From Xanthomonas hydrangeae (GTDB lineage: Bacteria; Pseudomonadota; Gammaproteobacteria; Xanthomonadales; Xanthomonadaceae), in contig LR990730.1 in the NCBI GenBank assembly GCA_905142475.1, positions 992,001 to 1,056,000 of the forward strand: 64,000 bases of DNA. The letters are read 5' to 3'. The position numbers and the translations under genes were made by a program. Position 1 is the stretch's first letter. Every line of letters begins with the position of its first letter. A model generated the notes under the pieces. The model did no database searches. It had not been told where the DNA came from and saw only the letters and a list, made by a program, of their open reading frames with translations. Below, piece by piece: positions 10,232 to 18,715 of this stretch.

Positions 10232-10356
10232 GCGGATCCGTCTTGCGCTTCTTCGGCATGCATGACCGCTGCAGCGGCGATGCAATCACGCACGCCATCG
10301 GCATCAAACGCACACCTCGCACCCACCTGCAGTGCCTGGGCAAGGAACTGCAATGA
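10228..10356 (+). CDS. Possible small translationally coupled ORF (42 residues)
   Basis: An ATG overlaps the GH89 stop (ATGA, 10228-10231). The frame runs 42 codons and ends in a TGA that overlaps the ATG of nagX (ATGA, 10353-10356). The product begins MSGSVLRFFG, is basic, and shows no domain or membrane segment. Stop/start overlaps at both ends would suit a small coupled gene. Chance or a remnant of an older, longer gene is equally possible. An AAGGA motif inside the frame serves nagX. Confidence 0.25.
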   Translation: MSGSVLRFFGMHDRCSGDAITHAIGIKRTPRTHLQCLGKELQ

Positions 10357-11525
10357 GCGAACAAGGACCCGCTGCTGCAGCGATCACTGCGTCGCCAACG
10401 CTAACGCCAAAGCGCGAACGCTTTCTATCGCTGGACGTCTTCCGTGGCCTGACCATCTTCCTGATGATCCTGGTCAACACTGCCGGGCCGGGTGCACAGG
10501 CGTATGCGCAGCTGACCCATGCGGCCTGGTTCGGCTTCACGCTCGCCGATCTGGTGTTTCCCTCGTTCCTGTTCGCAGTCGGCAGCGCGATGAGCTTCGC
10601 GCTGGCGACAGACACGCCGCATCGGCCGTTTCTCGGCCGGGTGGGCAAGCGCGCCGCGCTGATTTTTCTATGCGGTGTGCTGATGTACTGGTTTCCGTTC
10701 TTCCATCTGCAGCCCGGTGGGGGATGGGCATTCACCGCGATCGATCAACTCCGCTTGACCGGCGTGCTGCAACGCATCGGCTTGTGCTATCTGCTTGCCG
10801 CGTTGCTGGTGCGCTATCTGCCGCCACGCGGCATCGCGCCGGCCTGCGTGACGCTGCTGCTGGGCTACTGGGCGGTGTTGTATGTCTTCGGCCAGCCCGG
10901 CGCGGAGTTGAGCAAGACCGGCAACGCCGGCACCCGGCTGGATCTGTGGCTGTACGGACGCGATCACCTGTATCGCAAAGACAACGGCTTCGACCCGGAA
11001 GGCCTGCTCGGCACGCTGCCGGCCACGGTCAACGTGCTGGCCGGCTATCTGACCGGGCGCTTGCTGCAGCGGCGCGGCAAGACCGCTGCGGCCACGCGCA
11101 CGCTGCTGCTGGCCGGCGCCGGCCTGGTGCTGCTCGCGCTGCTGTGGAACCCGGCCTGGCCGCTGTCGAAAAAGCTCTGGAGCGGGTCGTTCGTCGCCTG
11201 CACCGTGGGCCTGGATCTACTGGCCCTGGGCCTGCTCGTCTACCTGCTGGAGCTGCGCGGATGGATCAGCGGCAGCGGTTTTTTCACCGTGCTGGGGCGC
11301 AACCCGCTGGCGATCTATCTGTTCTCCGAACTGTTCGTGGTGGTGCTGCGCCTGCTCCCGGCCGGCAGCTCCGGCCTGGACCTGTACGCCTGGGCCGGTA
11401 TCCGCGTCTTCCAGACCATCGCGCCGGGGCCGCTCGGCTCGCTGCTATGCGCACTGAGTTACACGCTGCTGTGCTGGGGCATGGGCTGGTGGATGGATCG
11501 GCGGCGCTGGTATCTGCGGTTGTGA
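10353..11525 (+). CDS. nagX: Membrane protein NagX, DUF5009 / heparan-alpha-glucosaminide acetyltransferase-like
   Basis: The start at ATG 10353 follows an AAGGA ribosome site and gives 390 residues. The N-terminal RFLSLDVFRGLTIFLMILVN is the signature of the DUF1624/DUF5009 acyltransferase-like membrane family. About ten hydrophobic helices follow. Relatives include the lysosomal heparan-alpha-glucosaminide N-acetyltransferase, and in bacteria this gene travels with nag genes under the name nagX. It probably moves or modifies amino sugars at the inner membrane, but the reaction is not shown by the sequence. It follows the GH2-GH89 pair and precedes nagQ by about 210 bases. Confidence 0.8.
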   Translation: MSEQGPAAAAITASPTLTPKRERFLSLDVFRGLTIFLMILVNTAGPGAQAYAQLTHAAWFGFTLADLVFPSFLFAVGSAMSFALATDTPHRPFLGRVGKRAALIFLCGVLMYWFPFFHLQPGGGWAFTAIDQLRLTGVLQRIGLCYLLAALLVRYLPPRGIAPACVTLLLGYWAVLYVFGQPGAELSKTGNAGTRLDLWLYGRDHLYRKDNGFDPEGLLGTLPATVNVLAGYLTGRLLQRRGKTAAATRTLLLAGAGLVLLALLWNPAWPLSKKLWSGSFVACTVGLDLLALGLLVYLLELRGWISGSGFFTVLGRNPLAIYLFSELFVVVLRLLPAGSSGLDLYAWAGIRVFQTIAPGPLGSLLCALSYTLLCWGMGWWMDRRRWYLRL

Positions 11526-11686
11526 CGCCACGGCGAGCCAAGTGATTGCATTGCTGCCGATGCTTGCAGGTTGTCGCCGCCAGATCCTGCCAGCCCCGGC
11601 CGCCGCGTGACGCGCGGAACCTTGCGATTGGCAGGGCAGTGCGAGCTGTCGCCGGGATCGGCAACGCGCAGATGCGCTACGGCTAA

Positions 11687-11706
11687 ATTGGTACTATATT
11701 GGACCT
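11687..11706. promoter_or_regulatory. NagQ operator candidate overlapping the nagQ promoter
   Basis: The core TTGGTACTATATTGGACC contains two TGG boxes with 11-bp spacing, matching the pattern at 1559-1580. The AT-rich middle, TACTATATT, could also be a -10 element, so binding here would block transcription of nagQ itself. The site lies 32 bases before the nagQ start. Confidence 0.5.
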
Positions 11707-11737
11707 AACGAATCCAAGTCGGTCCGGAGGACAAGCA

Positions 11738-12505
11738 ATGGCCAAACCCAAGGCGGCACCCCGGAACGACACCGATCCCCGGGTGGACGATCTGGCGTTG
11801 GACGCGTCCGCGCCGACCCCGTTGTACCTGCAACTGGCAGGCAAGCTCACCGACGCCATCCGCGGCGGTGAGTGGAAGGCCGGCGAGGCGCTGCCGGCCG
11901 AGCGCCAGCTGTGTGAGCGGCTGCAGATTTCGCGGGTGACCCTGCGCCAGGCAGTGGACGTGCTGGTCGAACAAGGCCTGGTCTCGCGCCGTCAGGGCGC
12001 CGGCACCTTCGTCACCGCGCAGATCCAGCATCAGCTCAGCGGCCTGACCAGTTTCAGCGAGACGCTGCGCATCAAGGGCTACGAGCCGGGCACGCGCTGG
12101 CTGGAGCGGCGGCTGCGCCCGGCGCATGGCGAAGAAATCCTGCGGCTCGGTCTGTCGCCGGATGCGGCCGTGGCCTCGCTGACGCGCCTGCGCAGCGCCG
12201 ACGACCGCGTCATGGCCTACGAGCACGCGGTGCTGCCGCAACGCATCGTCGCCGACCCGCAGCAGATCGGCGATTCGCTCTATAGCTATCTGGATGCGCA
12301 AGGCACGCCGGTGGTGCGCGCGTTGCAGTATTTCCGCGCGATCAATCTGCCCGCGCGGCTGGCCGAACACCTGCGCATGAAGACCGGCGAGGCGATCCTG
12401 CATGTGGTGCGCGTGGGCTACGCCCGCGACGGCAGCGCAATCGAATTGACCGACACCTATTGCCACAACGACTTCTACGATTTCGTCGCCGAACTACGCC
12501 GCTGA
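11738..12505 (+). CDS. nagQ: GntR/HutC-family transcriptional repressor NagQ
   Basis: The start at ATG 11738 follows a GGAGGAC ribosome site and yields 255 residues. An N-terminal winged helix-turn-helix (about residues 30-95) includes LPAERQLCERLQISRVTLRQ, typical of GntR regulators. A UTRA ligand-binding domain of the HutC class occupies the rest, ending with TDTYCHNDFYDFVAEL. This class usually binds phosphorylated amino sugars such as GlcNAc-6-phosphate. It heads the nagQ-nagP-nagR-nagB-nagA run, and a likely operator overlaps its own promoter. Autoregulation and control of the upstream receptor operon are inferred. Confidence 0.88.
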   Translation: MAKPKAAPRNDTDPRVDDLALDASAPTPLYLQLAGKLTDAIRGGEWKAGEALPAERQLCERLQISRVTLRQAVDVLVEQGLVSRRQGAGTFVTAQIQHQLSGLTSFSETLRIKGYEPGTRWLERRLRPAHGEEILRLGLSPDAAVASLTRLRSADDRVMAYEHAVLPQRIVADPQQIGDSLYSYLDAQGTPVVRALQYFRAINLPARLAEHLRMKTGEAILHVVRVGYARDGSAIELTDTYCHNDFYDFVAELRR

Positions 12506-12550
12506 TTCCACCCGGCGTCCCCCAACGACAACCTCAGAGCCAGCCGATCC

Positions 12551-13825
12551 ATGACTACTGCCAGGCCCGCAAATCCCGTTGTCTCGATCGCCATCGTCGG
12601 CGTGCTGTTTTTCATCATCGGCTTTTTCACCTGGATCAACGGGCCGCTGATCACCTTCGTGCGCCTGGCGTTCGACCTCAACGAGGTCAATGCCTTCCTG
12701 GTGCTGATGGTGTTCTACCTGTCGTACTTCTTCCTGGCGCTGCCGGCGTCGTGGATCCTCAAGCGCACCGGCATGAAGAAAGGCCTGGCGCTGAGTCTGG
12801 TGGTGATGGCGGTGGGGGCGGCGGCGTTCGGCCAGTTCGCCACCCAGCGCTGGTATCCGGGCGCATTGGGCGGCCTGTTCGTGATCGGTAGCGGCCTGGC
12901 GCTGCTGCAGACCGCGATCAACCCGTACATCAGCATCCTCGGCCCGATCGAGAGCGCGGCCCGGCGTATCGCGTTGATGGGGATCTGCAACAAGATCGCC
13001 GGCATCCTGGCGCCGATCCTGATCGGCTCGCTGGTGCTGCACGGCATCGGCGATCTGTCCGAGCAGGTGGCCAGTGCCAATGCCGCGACCAAGGAAACCT
13101 TGCTCACTGCGTTTGCCGCCAAGATTCACGCACCGTACCTGGTGATGTCCGGCGTACTGTTGCTGTTGGCCATCGGCGTATTGTTCTCGCCGTTGCCCGA
13201 ACTCAAGGCCTCCGAGGCCAATGCAACGCCCGGCGCTGCCGGCGTGCAGAAATCCAGCATCTTCCAGTTTCCGCATCTGTGGCTGGGCGTGTTGTGCCTG
13301 TTCGTGTACGTGGGCGTGGAAGTGATGGCCGGCGATGCGATCGGCACCTACGGTCACGGCTTCAATCTGCCGTTGGACAGCACCAAACTGTTCACCTCCT
13401 ACACGCTGGGAGCGATGCTGGTGGGCTATATCGCTGGCCTGGTGCTGATTCCGCGCGTGATCTCGCAGGCACGCTACCTGAGCGTGTCGGCGGTGCTGGG
13501 TGTGCTGTTCTCGCTCGGTGCCTTGCTCACGCATGGCTATGTGTCGGTTGGCTTCGTTGCCGCGCTGGGCTTTGCCAACGCGATGATGTGGCCGGCGATC
13601 TTCCCGCTGGCCATTCGCGGGCTCGGCCGCTTTACCGAAATCGGTTCGGCATTGCTGGTCATGGGCATTGCCGGTGGCGCGATCATTCCGCAGCTGTTCG
13701 CCATTCTCAAACAGCACTACGACTTCCAGGTCGTGTTCGCTGCGCTGATGGTGCCGTGCTATCTGTACATCCTGTTCTATTCGCTGCGCGGTCATCGCGT
13801 GGGCCTGCCGGCCCAGGCCAAGTGA
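12551..13825 (+). CDS. nagP: N-acetylglucosamine MFS transporter NagP
   Basis: This 424-residue protein has about twelve hydrophobic helices and resembles the FucP branch of the major facilitator superfamily. Characteristic stretches are FFTWINGPLI near the N-terminus, ALLQTAINPYISILGP in the middle, and NAMMWPAIFPLAIRGLG near the C-terminus, all typical of sugar/H+ symporters of this group. It sits between nagQ and nagR, 45 bases after the former. It should import GlcNAc across the inner membrane after TonB-driven uptake and periplasmic trimming. No defect is visible. Confidence 0.88.
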   Translation: MTTARPANPVVSIAIVGVLFFIIGFFTWINGPLITFVRLAFDLNEVNAFLVLMVFYLSYFFLALPASWILKRTGMKKGLALSLVVMAVGAAAFGQFATQRWYPGALGGLFVIGSGLALLQTAINPYISILGPIESAARRIALMGICNKIAGILAPILIGSLVLHGIGDLSEQVASANAATKETLLTAFAAKIHAPYLVMSGVLLLLAIGVLFSPLPELKASEANATPGAAGVQKSSIFQFPHLWLGVLCLFVYVGVEVMAGDAIGTYGHGFNLPLDSTKLFTSYTLGAMLVGYIAGLVLIPRVISQARYLSVSAVLGVLFSLGALLTHGYVSVGFVAALGFANAMMWPAIFPLAIRGLGRFTEIGSALLVMGIAGGAIIPQLFAILKQHYDFQVVFAALMVPCYLYILFYSLRGHRVGLPAQAK

Positions 13826-13865
13826 GCGACGCGGCATGATGCGTTCCGACGAACAAGGTACCTCC

Positions 13866-14933
13866 ATGCGCAGGCCCACCATCAAAGATGTCGCCGAGCG
13901 CGCCAAGGTCTCGTTGAAGACCGTGTCGCGCGTGATCAACAACGAGCCATCGGTGATGCAGGCCACGCGCGCGCGCGTGCTGCGCGCCATCGCCGATCTC
14001 GACTATGAGCCCGATCCGTCCGCACGCAATCTGCGCAGCGGTACGCCGTTCGTGATCGGTCTGGTGTACGACAACCCCAACCCGTATCACATCATCGCCA
14101 TTCAAAATGGCGTGCTCGCCGCGTGCCGCGAAACCGGCTTCGGTCTGCAGATCCATCCCTGCGATTCCACCTCGCCGTTGCTGGCCGAAGAATTGGCCGA
14201 ATGGGTACAGCGCTCGCGGCTGGCCGGCGTGGTGCTGACCGCACCGATGTCCGAACGCCCCGAGCTGATGGCCGGCCTGGCCGCGCGCGGCATCAAGAGC
14301 GTGCGCATCATCGCCGCCACCGACGATCCGGGCGATGGTCCCTGCGTGTATATCGACGACCGCGCTGCCGCCTACGAGATCACCGAGCATCTGGTGCAGC
14401 TCGGCCATCAGCGCATCGGCTTTTTGTGGGGCGGCCCGCAGCACCGCTCCAGTGGCGAGCGCTATGCCGGCTACGAAGCCGCGTTGAAGGACTACGGCAT
14501 CACCCTGGACAAGCACCTGGTGATTCCCGGCGATTACACCTTCGACGACGGCTTCCGTGGCGCGCGCCGCCTGCTGTCGCTGCGCGAGCCGCCGACCGCC
14601 ATCTTCGGCAGCAACGACGAAATCGCCGCCGGCGTGCTGGCTGCGGCCAAGTCCACCGGCATGAACGTGCCGTACCAATTGTCGATCGCCGGCTTCGAGG
14701 ACAGCCCGTTCTCGCGCCAGTCCTGGCCGGCGCTGACCACCGCCAAGCAGGCCACCGACGACATCGCACGGCATGCCGCACGCCTGTTGATCAGCCAGTT
14801 GCGCAGCGATGCCTACGACGACCAGCCCGCGCAACTGCAGAACCGCGGCTTCGTGCCGCAGCTGGTGGTGCGCGGTTCCACCGCACCGGCGCAGACGCCG
14901 GCCGCCAAATCCTTTCCCCCCGAATCCGCCTGA
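13866..14933 (+). CDS. nagR: LacI-family transcriptional repressor NagR
   Basis: Starting at ATG 13866 the protein begins MRRPTIKDVAERAKVS, the standard LacI helix-turn-helix opening, and is 355 residues long. In-frame ATGs at 13836 and 13839 would add about ten residues. The DNA-binding domain includes VSLKTVSRVINNEPSV, and a periplasmic-binding-protein-like domain follows, with FVIGLVYDNPNPYH and FGSNDEIAAGVL. It is the third gene of the nag operon and precedes nagB by five bases. The two LacI-type palindromes upstream of the flanking TonB receptors are its likely targets, which is an inference. Confidence 0.88.
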   Translation: MRRPTIKDVAERAKVSLKTVSRVINNEPSVMQATRARVLRAIADLDYEPDPSARNLRSGTPFVIGLVYDNPNPYHIIAIQNGVLAACRETGFGLQIHPCDSTSPLLAEELAEWVQRSRLAGVVLTAPMSERPELMAGLAARGIKSVRIIAATDDPGDGPCVYIDDRAAAYEITEHLVQLGHQRIGFLWGGPQHRSSGERYAGYEAALKDYGITLDKHLVIPGDYTFDDGFRGARRLLSLREPPTAIFGSNDEIAAGVLAAAKSTGMNVPYQLSIAGFEDSPFSRQSWPALTTAKQATDDIARHAARLLISQLRSDAYDDQPAQLQNRGFVPQLVVRGSTAPAQTPAAKSFPPESA

Positions 14934-14938
14934 GCCTG

Positions 14939-15967
14939 ATGAGCCTTCCCACCGAAACCGAGACCTTGATGTTCCGCGAGGCGGCGCAGACCGCCGACGT
15001 GGTCGCCGCACAGTTCGCCCGCAACGCCGACACCATCGCCGCACTTGCGCAGTCGCTGCGCGACACCCCGCCGCCGTTCGTGGTGACCTGCGCGCGCGGC
15101 AGTTCCGATCATGCAGCGACCTACGCCAAGTACCTGTTCGAAACCCAGCTTGGCATCGTGACTGCTTCCGCTTCGCCATCCGTGGGCTCGGTTTACGCAG
15201 CGCCGCTGCAATTGCGCGGCGCGCTGTACATCGTGATTTCGCAATCGGGCAAGAGCCCGGACCTGCTGCGCAATGCCGAAGCCGCAAAAGCCGCCGGCGC
15301 GCGCGTGGTCGCCCTGGTCAACGTGGAAGATTCGCCGCTGGCGCAGTTGGCCGAGGTGGTGATTCCGCTGGGCGCAGGCCCGGAAAAAAGCGTGGCCGCC
15401 ACCAAGAGCTATCTGGCTTCGCTCGCCGCAGTGCTGCACCTGGGTGCGGTGTGGAAGAACGACCCCGCATTGCTGGCCGCGCTGGATGCATTGCCGCAGC
15501 AGCTGCGCAACGCCTGGCAGGCGGACTGGTCCGCACTCACTGCCGGCCTGGTGCCCGCACACAACCTGTTCGTGCTCGGTCGCGGCCTGGGCCTGGGCGC
15601 GGCGCAGGAAGCAGCCTTGAAGTTCAAGGAGACCTGCGGCCTGCACGCCGAAGCGTATAGCTCGGCCGAGGTCAAACACGGCCCGATGGCGCTGGTGGGG
15701 CCGGGCTTCCCGGTGCTGGTGTTCGCACAGCCGGACGAAACCGGCGCCGGCACACGTGCGCTCGCCGCCGAATTCCGCGCGCGTGGCGCGCAGGTGTGGC
15801 TGGCCGCGCCCGATGGCGACCTGCCGCTTGCCGATGCCGCACATCCGGCCAGCGCACCGCTGCTGACCGTGCAGAGCTTCTATCGCGCGATCAATGCGCT
15901 CGCACTCCAGCGTGGCCACAATCCCGACTTGCCGCCGCATTTGAACAAGGTTACGGAAACGGTTTGA
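14939..15967 (+). CDS. nagB: SIS-domain glucosamine-6-phosphate deaminase NagB-II
   Basis: The 342-residue protein starts at ATG 14939, five bases after nagR. It contains two sugar-isomerase (SIS) domains. The first has CARGSSDHAATYAKY and SQSGKSPDLLRNAEAAK, and the second has GRGLGLGAAQEAALKFKE and HGPMALV. It resembles the isomerase half of GlmS without the glutaminase domain, which is the form called NagB-II. It would convert glucosamine-6-phosphate to fructose-6-phosphate and ammonia, after NagA. The stop is two bases before the nagA ATG, so translation is probably coupled. Confidence 0.86.
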   Translation: MSLPTETETLMFREAAQTADVVAAQFARNADTIAALAQSLRDTPPPFVVTCARGSSDHAATYAKYLFETQLGIVTASASPSVGSVYAAPLQLRGALYIVISQSGKSPDLLRNAEAAKAAGARVVALVNVEDSPLAQLAEVVIPLGAGPEKSVAATKSYLASLAAVLHLGAVWKNDPALLAALDALPQQLRNAWQADWSALTAGLVPAHNLFVLGRGLGLGAAQEAALKFKETCGLHAEAYSSAEVKHGPMALVGPGFPVLVFAQPDETGAGTRALAAEFRARGAQVWLAAPDGDLPLADAAHPASAPLLTVQSFYRAINALALQRGHNPDLPPHLNKVTETV

Positions 15968-15969
15968 AC

Positions 15970-17124
15970 ATGGATGCTTCCCCGATTCAAGCGTTGTGCA
16001 ATGCACGCGTGCTCACCGACGACGGCTTGCAGGATGGACTGGTCGTATTGCTGGCGGGCACGCAGATCCAGGCGGTGGTGGCGGCCGACGATGCGCGTGT
16101 TGCGCAGGCGCACACACGCGTGGATCTGGGCGGCGCCACCTTGTTGCCGGGCTTTATCGACATTCAGGTCAATGGCGGCGGCGGCGTGCTGTTCAACAAC
16201 GCGCGCGACCCGCAGGCACTGGCCACGATCGCTGCGGCGCATCGCCGCTTCGGCACCACCGGCATGTTGCCCACGCTGATCAGCGACACTGCCGAGGTGA
16301 TGGCCGAGGCGATCGAAGCCACGCGTCAGGCCATCGCGCAAGGCGTGCCCGGCGTGCTCGGCATCCATCTGGAAGGCCCGTACCTGAGCCCGGCGCGCAA
16401 GGGCACGCACGACGCGCACAAGTTCCGCCTGCCGGACGCGCACGAGATTGCGGTCGACACCTCGCTGGACAACGGCGTCACCCTGATCACGCTCGCACCC
16501 GAGCGCGTGCCGCTGGACGACATCCGCGCCTTCGTCGCCGGTGGCGCGATCGTGTTCGCCGGCCACACCGCGGCGACATACGAGCAGGCGCACGCCGGCA
16601 TCGCCGCCGGCGTCAGTGGCTTCACCCATCTGTACAACGCAATGTCGCAACTGACCGGGCGCGAGCCCAGCGCCGTAGGCGCTGCGTTGGAAGACCCCAA
16701 CGTGTGGTGCGGCGTCATCGTCGACGGCGTGCACGTGCACCCTGCCAGCCTGCGCGTAGCGTTGGCGGCCAAGTCGCGCGGCAAGGTGCTGCTGGTCACC
16801 GACGCCATGCCGATGGTCGGAGCCGACAGCCCCAGCTTCGATCTGTATGGCGAAACCATCACCGCCGTGGACGGCGTGGTGCGCAACGCCGACGGCGCAC
16901 TGGCCGGCTCCGCGCTGGACATGGCCACCGCCGTGCGCAACAGTGTGCAATGGCTGGGCGTTGACCTGGCCGAAGCCGCACGCATGGCATCGACCTATCC
17001 TGCGCAATGCATCGGCCTGGGCGACCGGCTGGGGCGCATCGCACCGGGCTACCAGGCCGACCTGGTGCTGGTGGATGCCGATGTGCAGGTGCTCGGCACC
17101 TGGGTGGCCGGGCAGGGCGCGTAA
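15970..17124 (+). CDS. nagA: N-acetylglucosamine-6-phosphate deacetylase NagA
   Basis: This 384-residue amidohydrolase starts at ATG 15970, two bases after the nagB stop. Motifs in order are LPGFIDIQVNGGGG, the substrate loop GIHLEGPYLSP with the metal-ligand Glu, VFAGHTAA and THLYNAM with metal-ligand His residues, DGVHVHP, and LVTDAMPMVG with the catalytic Asp. Length and motif order match the NagA family. It deacetylates GlcNAc-6-phosphate in the cytoplasm, the first committed catabolic step. It ends the nag operon and appears intact. Confidence 0.92.
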   Translation: MDASPIQALCNARVLTDDGLQDGLVVLLAGTQIQAVVAADDARVAQAHTRVDLGGATLLPGFIDIQVNGGGGVLFNNARDPQALATIAAAHRRFGTTGMLPTLISDTAEVMAEAIEATRQAIAQGVPGVLGIHLEGPYLSPARKGTHDAHKFRLPDAHEIAVDTSLDNGVTLITLAPERVPLDDIRAFVAGGAIVFAGHTAATYEQAHAGIAAGVSGFTHLYNAMSQLTGREPSAVGAALEDPNVWCGVIVDGVHVHPASLRVALAAKSRGKVLLVTDAMPMVGADSPSFDLYGETITAVDGVVRNADGALAGSALDMATAVRNSVQWLGVDLAEAARMASTYPAQCIGLGDRLGRIAPGYQADLVLVDADVQVLGTWVAGQGA

Positions 17125-17344
17125 GCATATCGGCCGGGCCGCAGACGCCCGCGTCAAGCGGGCTTGATGACTGCGCGACGCCGCATGTGTTGTTCAACCA
17201 CCGCGGTTGTTGCGCGCGATCTGCGGCTGCAGTGCCCCTCGTCGCCACGTCCGGCGGGTTGGATGTCGCAGCTCGCGTACGGCATGCAGCGCATTCAGAT
17301 GACTGCTAGAGTTGCGTCCGACCTCAGCTTGCGACGGGTGAAGG

Positions 17345-18715
17345 ATGAACTACGCATGGACGCGATGGTGGCTGCTGCTGAGCCTGTTGTGCAGCGTGCA
17401 TGCGGTGGCGGCGATTCCACATTGGTACGCGGCTGCCGGTGGCGCTGATTACCAACTGACTGCCGTGCAAGGCGACGTGCAGTCCGGTGAAGGGGCGCAA
17501 TTGCGTCTGACCGCAGTTGCCGCGCGCACTGCGCCGTTCGGGGCTGCCTCCGCAGCGTTGGACGCGGTTTCCTTGCGCGGCCAGTCGTTGCTGTTGTCCG
17601 GTGTATTGGCAACCTCCAACGCATCGCAGGGCGCTACGTTGTGGATGCGCGCCGACGATGCGCATGGCAAACGCCTGGCGTTCGAAAGCTCACAAACCGA
17701 CCCGGTCGTCGGTACGACGCGTGCAAGCCGCTCCATTGCGCTACAGGTACCGATGGGTGCGCAGAAGGTGTTGATCGGTGTTGTGCTGCGAGGCGATGGA
17801 GCGCTGGACGTAAGCCAGCTGCGTTTGATTGCAGAGCCGCTGGCCGATGCGGCATCGGCCAGCGCGATCCTGGATGTCGCCATCCCCGCGATCCGGGAGA
17901 ACGCCTTGCACAGCGCCCGCATCGATTGGACCACGCGTGAGCCGCAGCTGCGTGTGCAGGCCGCGGACATGCGCGAAGTGGACGCCTATGTCGCCATCGA
18001 TGCATTGGTCGCCCAGCTCGATGACGGCCATAGTTTCCTGATGCGTCCTTCCAGGCGACATGCCGTGGAAGCCGTTGCACAGCGCGAGCGGCCCACCATG
18101 CAGGCGCGTCTGCTGCCATCCGGCATCGCCTATCTCGAGGTCCCCGGCCTGATGACGTCCTCCAAGGAAGTCAGCAATGCTTACGAGACATCGCTTACAA
18201 CGGCGCTGGATCAAGTCGCCGCACAGGCCAGCTGTGGCTGGATCGTCGATGTACGCAATAACACCGGCGGCACGATGTGGCCAATGATCAACGGGCTGCA
18301 TCCGCTACTGGGTGATGCAGTGCTCGGCAGCTTTGTCGATGCGGCAGGCAAGCAATCGCCCTGGCGGGCACGATCTTCGGCACGCGCGACTGCCTCGCTG
18401 CAAATAGATCGCCCGGTCGCGATCTTGATCGGCCCCAGGACCGCAAGTGCGGGCGAGATGGTCGCGATCTCCTTTCGCGGCCGTGCAAATACGCGTAGCT
18501 TCGGTCAGCCAAGCGCCGGCCAGACCACCGGCAATCGCTCTGTGGACCTGCCTGGCGGCGCTGTCCTTGCGATTGCCAGTAGCCACACGCAGGATCGCAA
18601 CGGGCGTCGCACCGACGGCCGGCTGCAGCCGGATGTCCTGCTTGGCTCGCAGGTGGATATGATCGATGCTGCTGCACAGTGGCTGCGGACGCAGGCCTGC
18701 ATCCGTTCTAGGTGA
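17345..18715 (+). CDS. Exported S41-family peptidase
   Basis: The 456-residue protein opens with a signal peptide (WWLLLSLLCSVHAVAA). Residues 30-165 form a beta-rich region I do not recognise. The C-terminal half is an S41 (tail-specific/tricorn-like) peptidase domain. His229 in LDDGHSFL and Ser368 in GPRTASAGEM fit the Ser-His pair of nisin-resistance-protein-type S41 members. The lysine of CtpA-type enzymes is not apparent. The substrate is unknown. It lies alone between nagA and the second TonB receptor, 220 bases after nagA, and a link to the nag regulon is unproven. Confidence 0.72.
   Translation: MNYAWTRWWLLLSLLCSVHAVAAIPHWYAAAGGADYQLTAVQGDVQSGEGAQLRLTAVAARTAPFGAASAALDAVSLRGQSLLLSGVLATSNASQGATLWMRADDAHGKRLAFESSQTDPVVGTTRASRSIALQVPMGAQKVLIGVVLRGDGALDVSQLRLIAEPLADAASASAILDVAIPAIRENALHSARIDWTTREPQLRVQAADMREVDAYVAIDALVAQLDDGHSFLMRPSRRHAVEAVAQRERPTMQARLLPSGIAYLEVPGLMTSSKEVSNAYETSLTTALDQVAAQASCGWIVDVRNNTGGTMWPMINGLHPLLGDAVLGSFVDAAGKQSPWRARSSARATASLQIDRPVAILIGPRTASAGEMVAISFRGRANTRSFGQPSAGQTTGNRSVDLPGGAVLAIASSHTQDRNGRRTDGRLQPDVLLGSQVDMIDAAAQWLRTQACIRSR

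Noticed and set aside
10262..11545. A 427-residue frame overlapping nagX in another frame
   Set aside because: It is a shadow of nagX in GC-rich DNA. Composition is Arg/Ala-rich with no domain, while the nagX frame has clear membrane helices and family motifs.
12494..13990. A 498-residue frame antisense to nagP
   Set aside because: Gln/His/Arg-rich antisense shadow of a GC-rich transporter gene without start signals or motifs.
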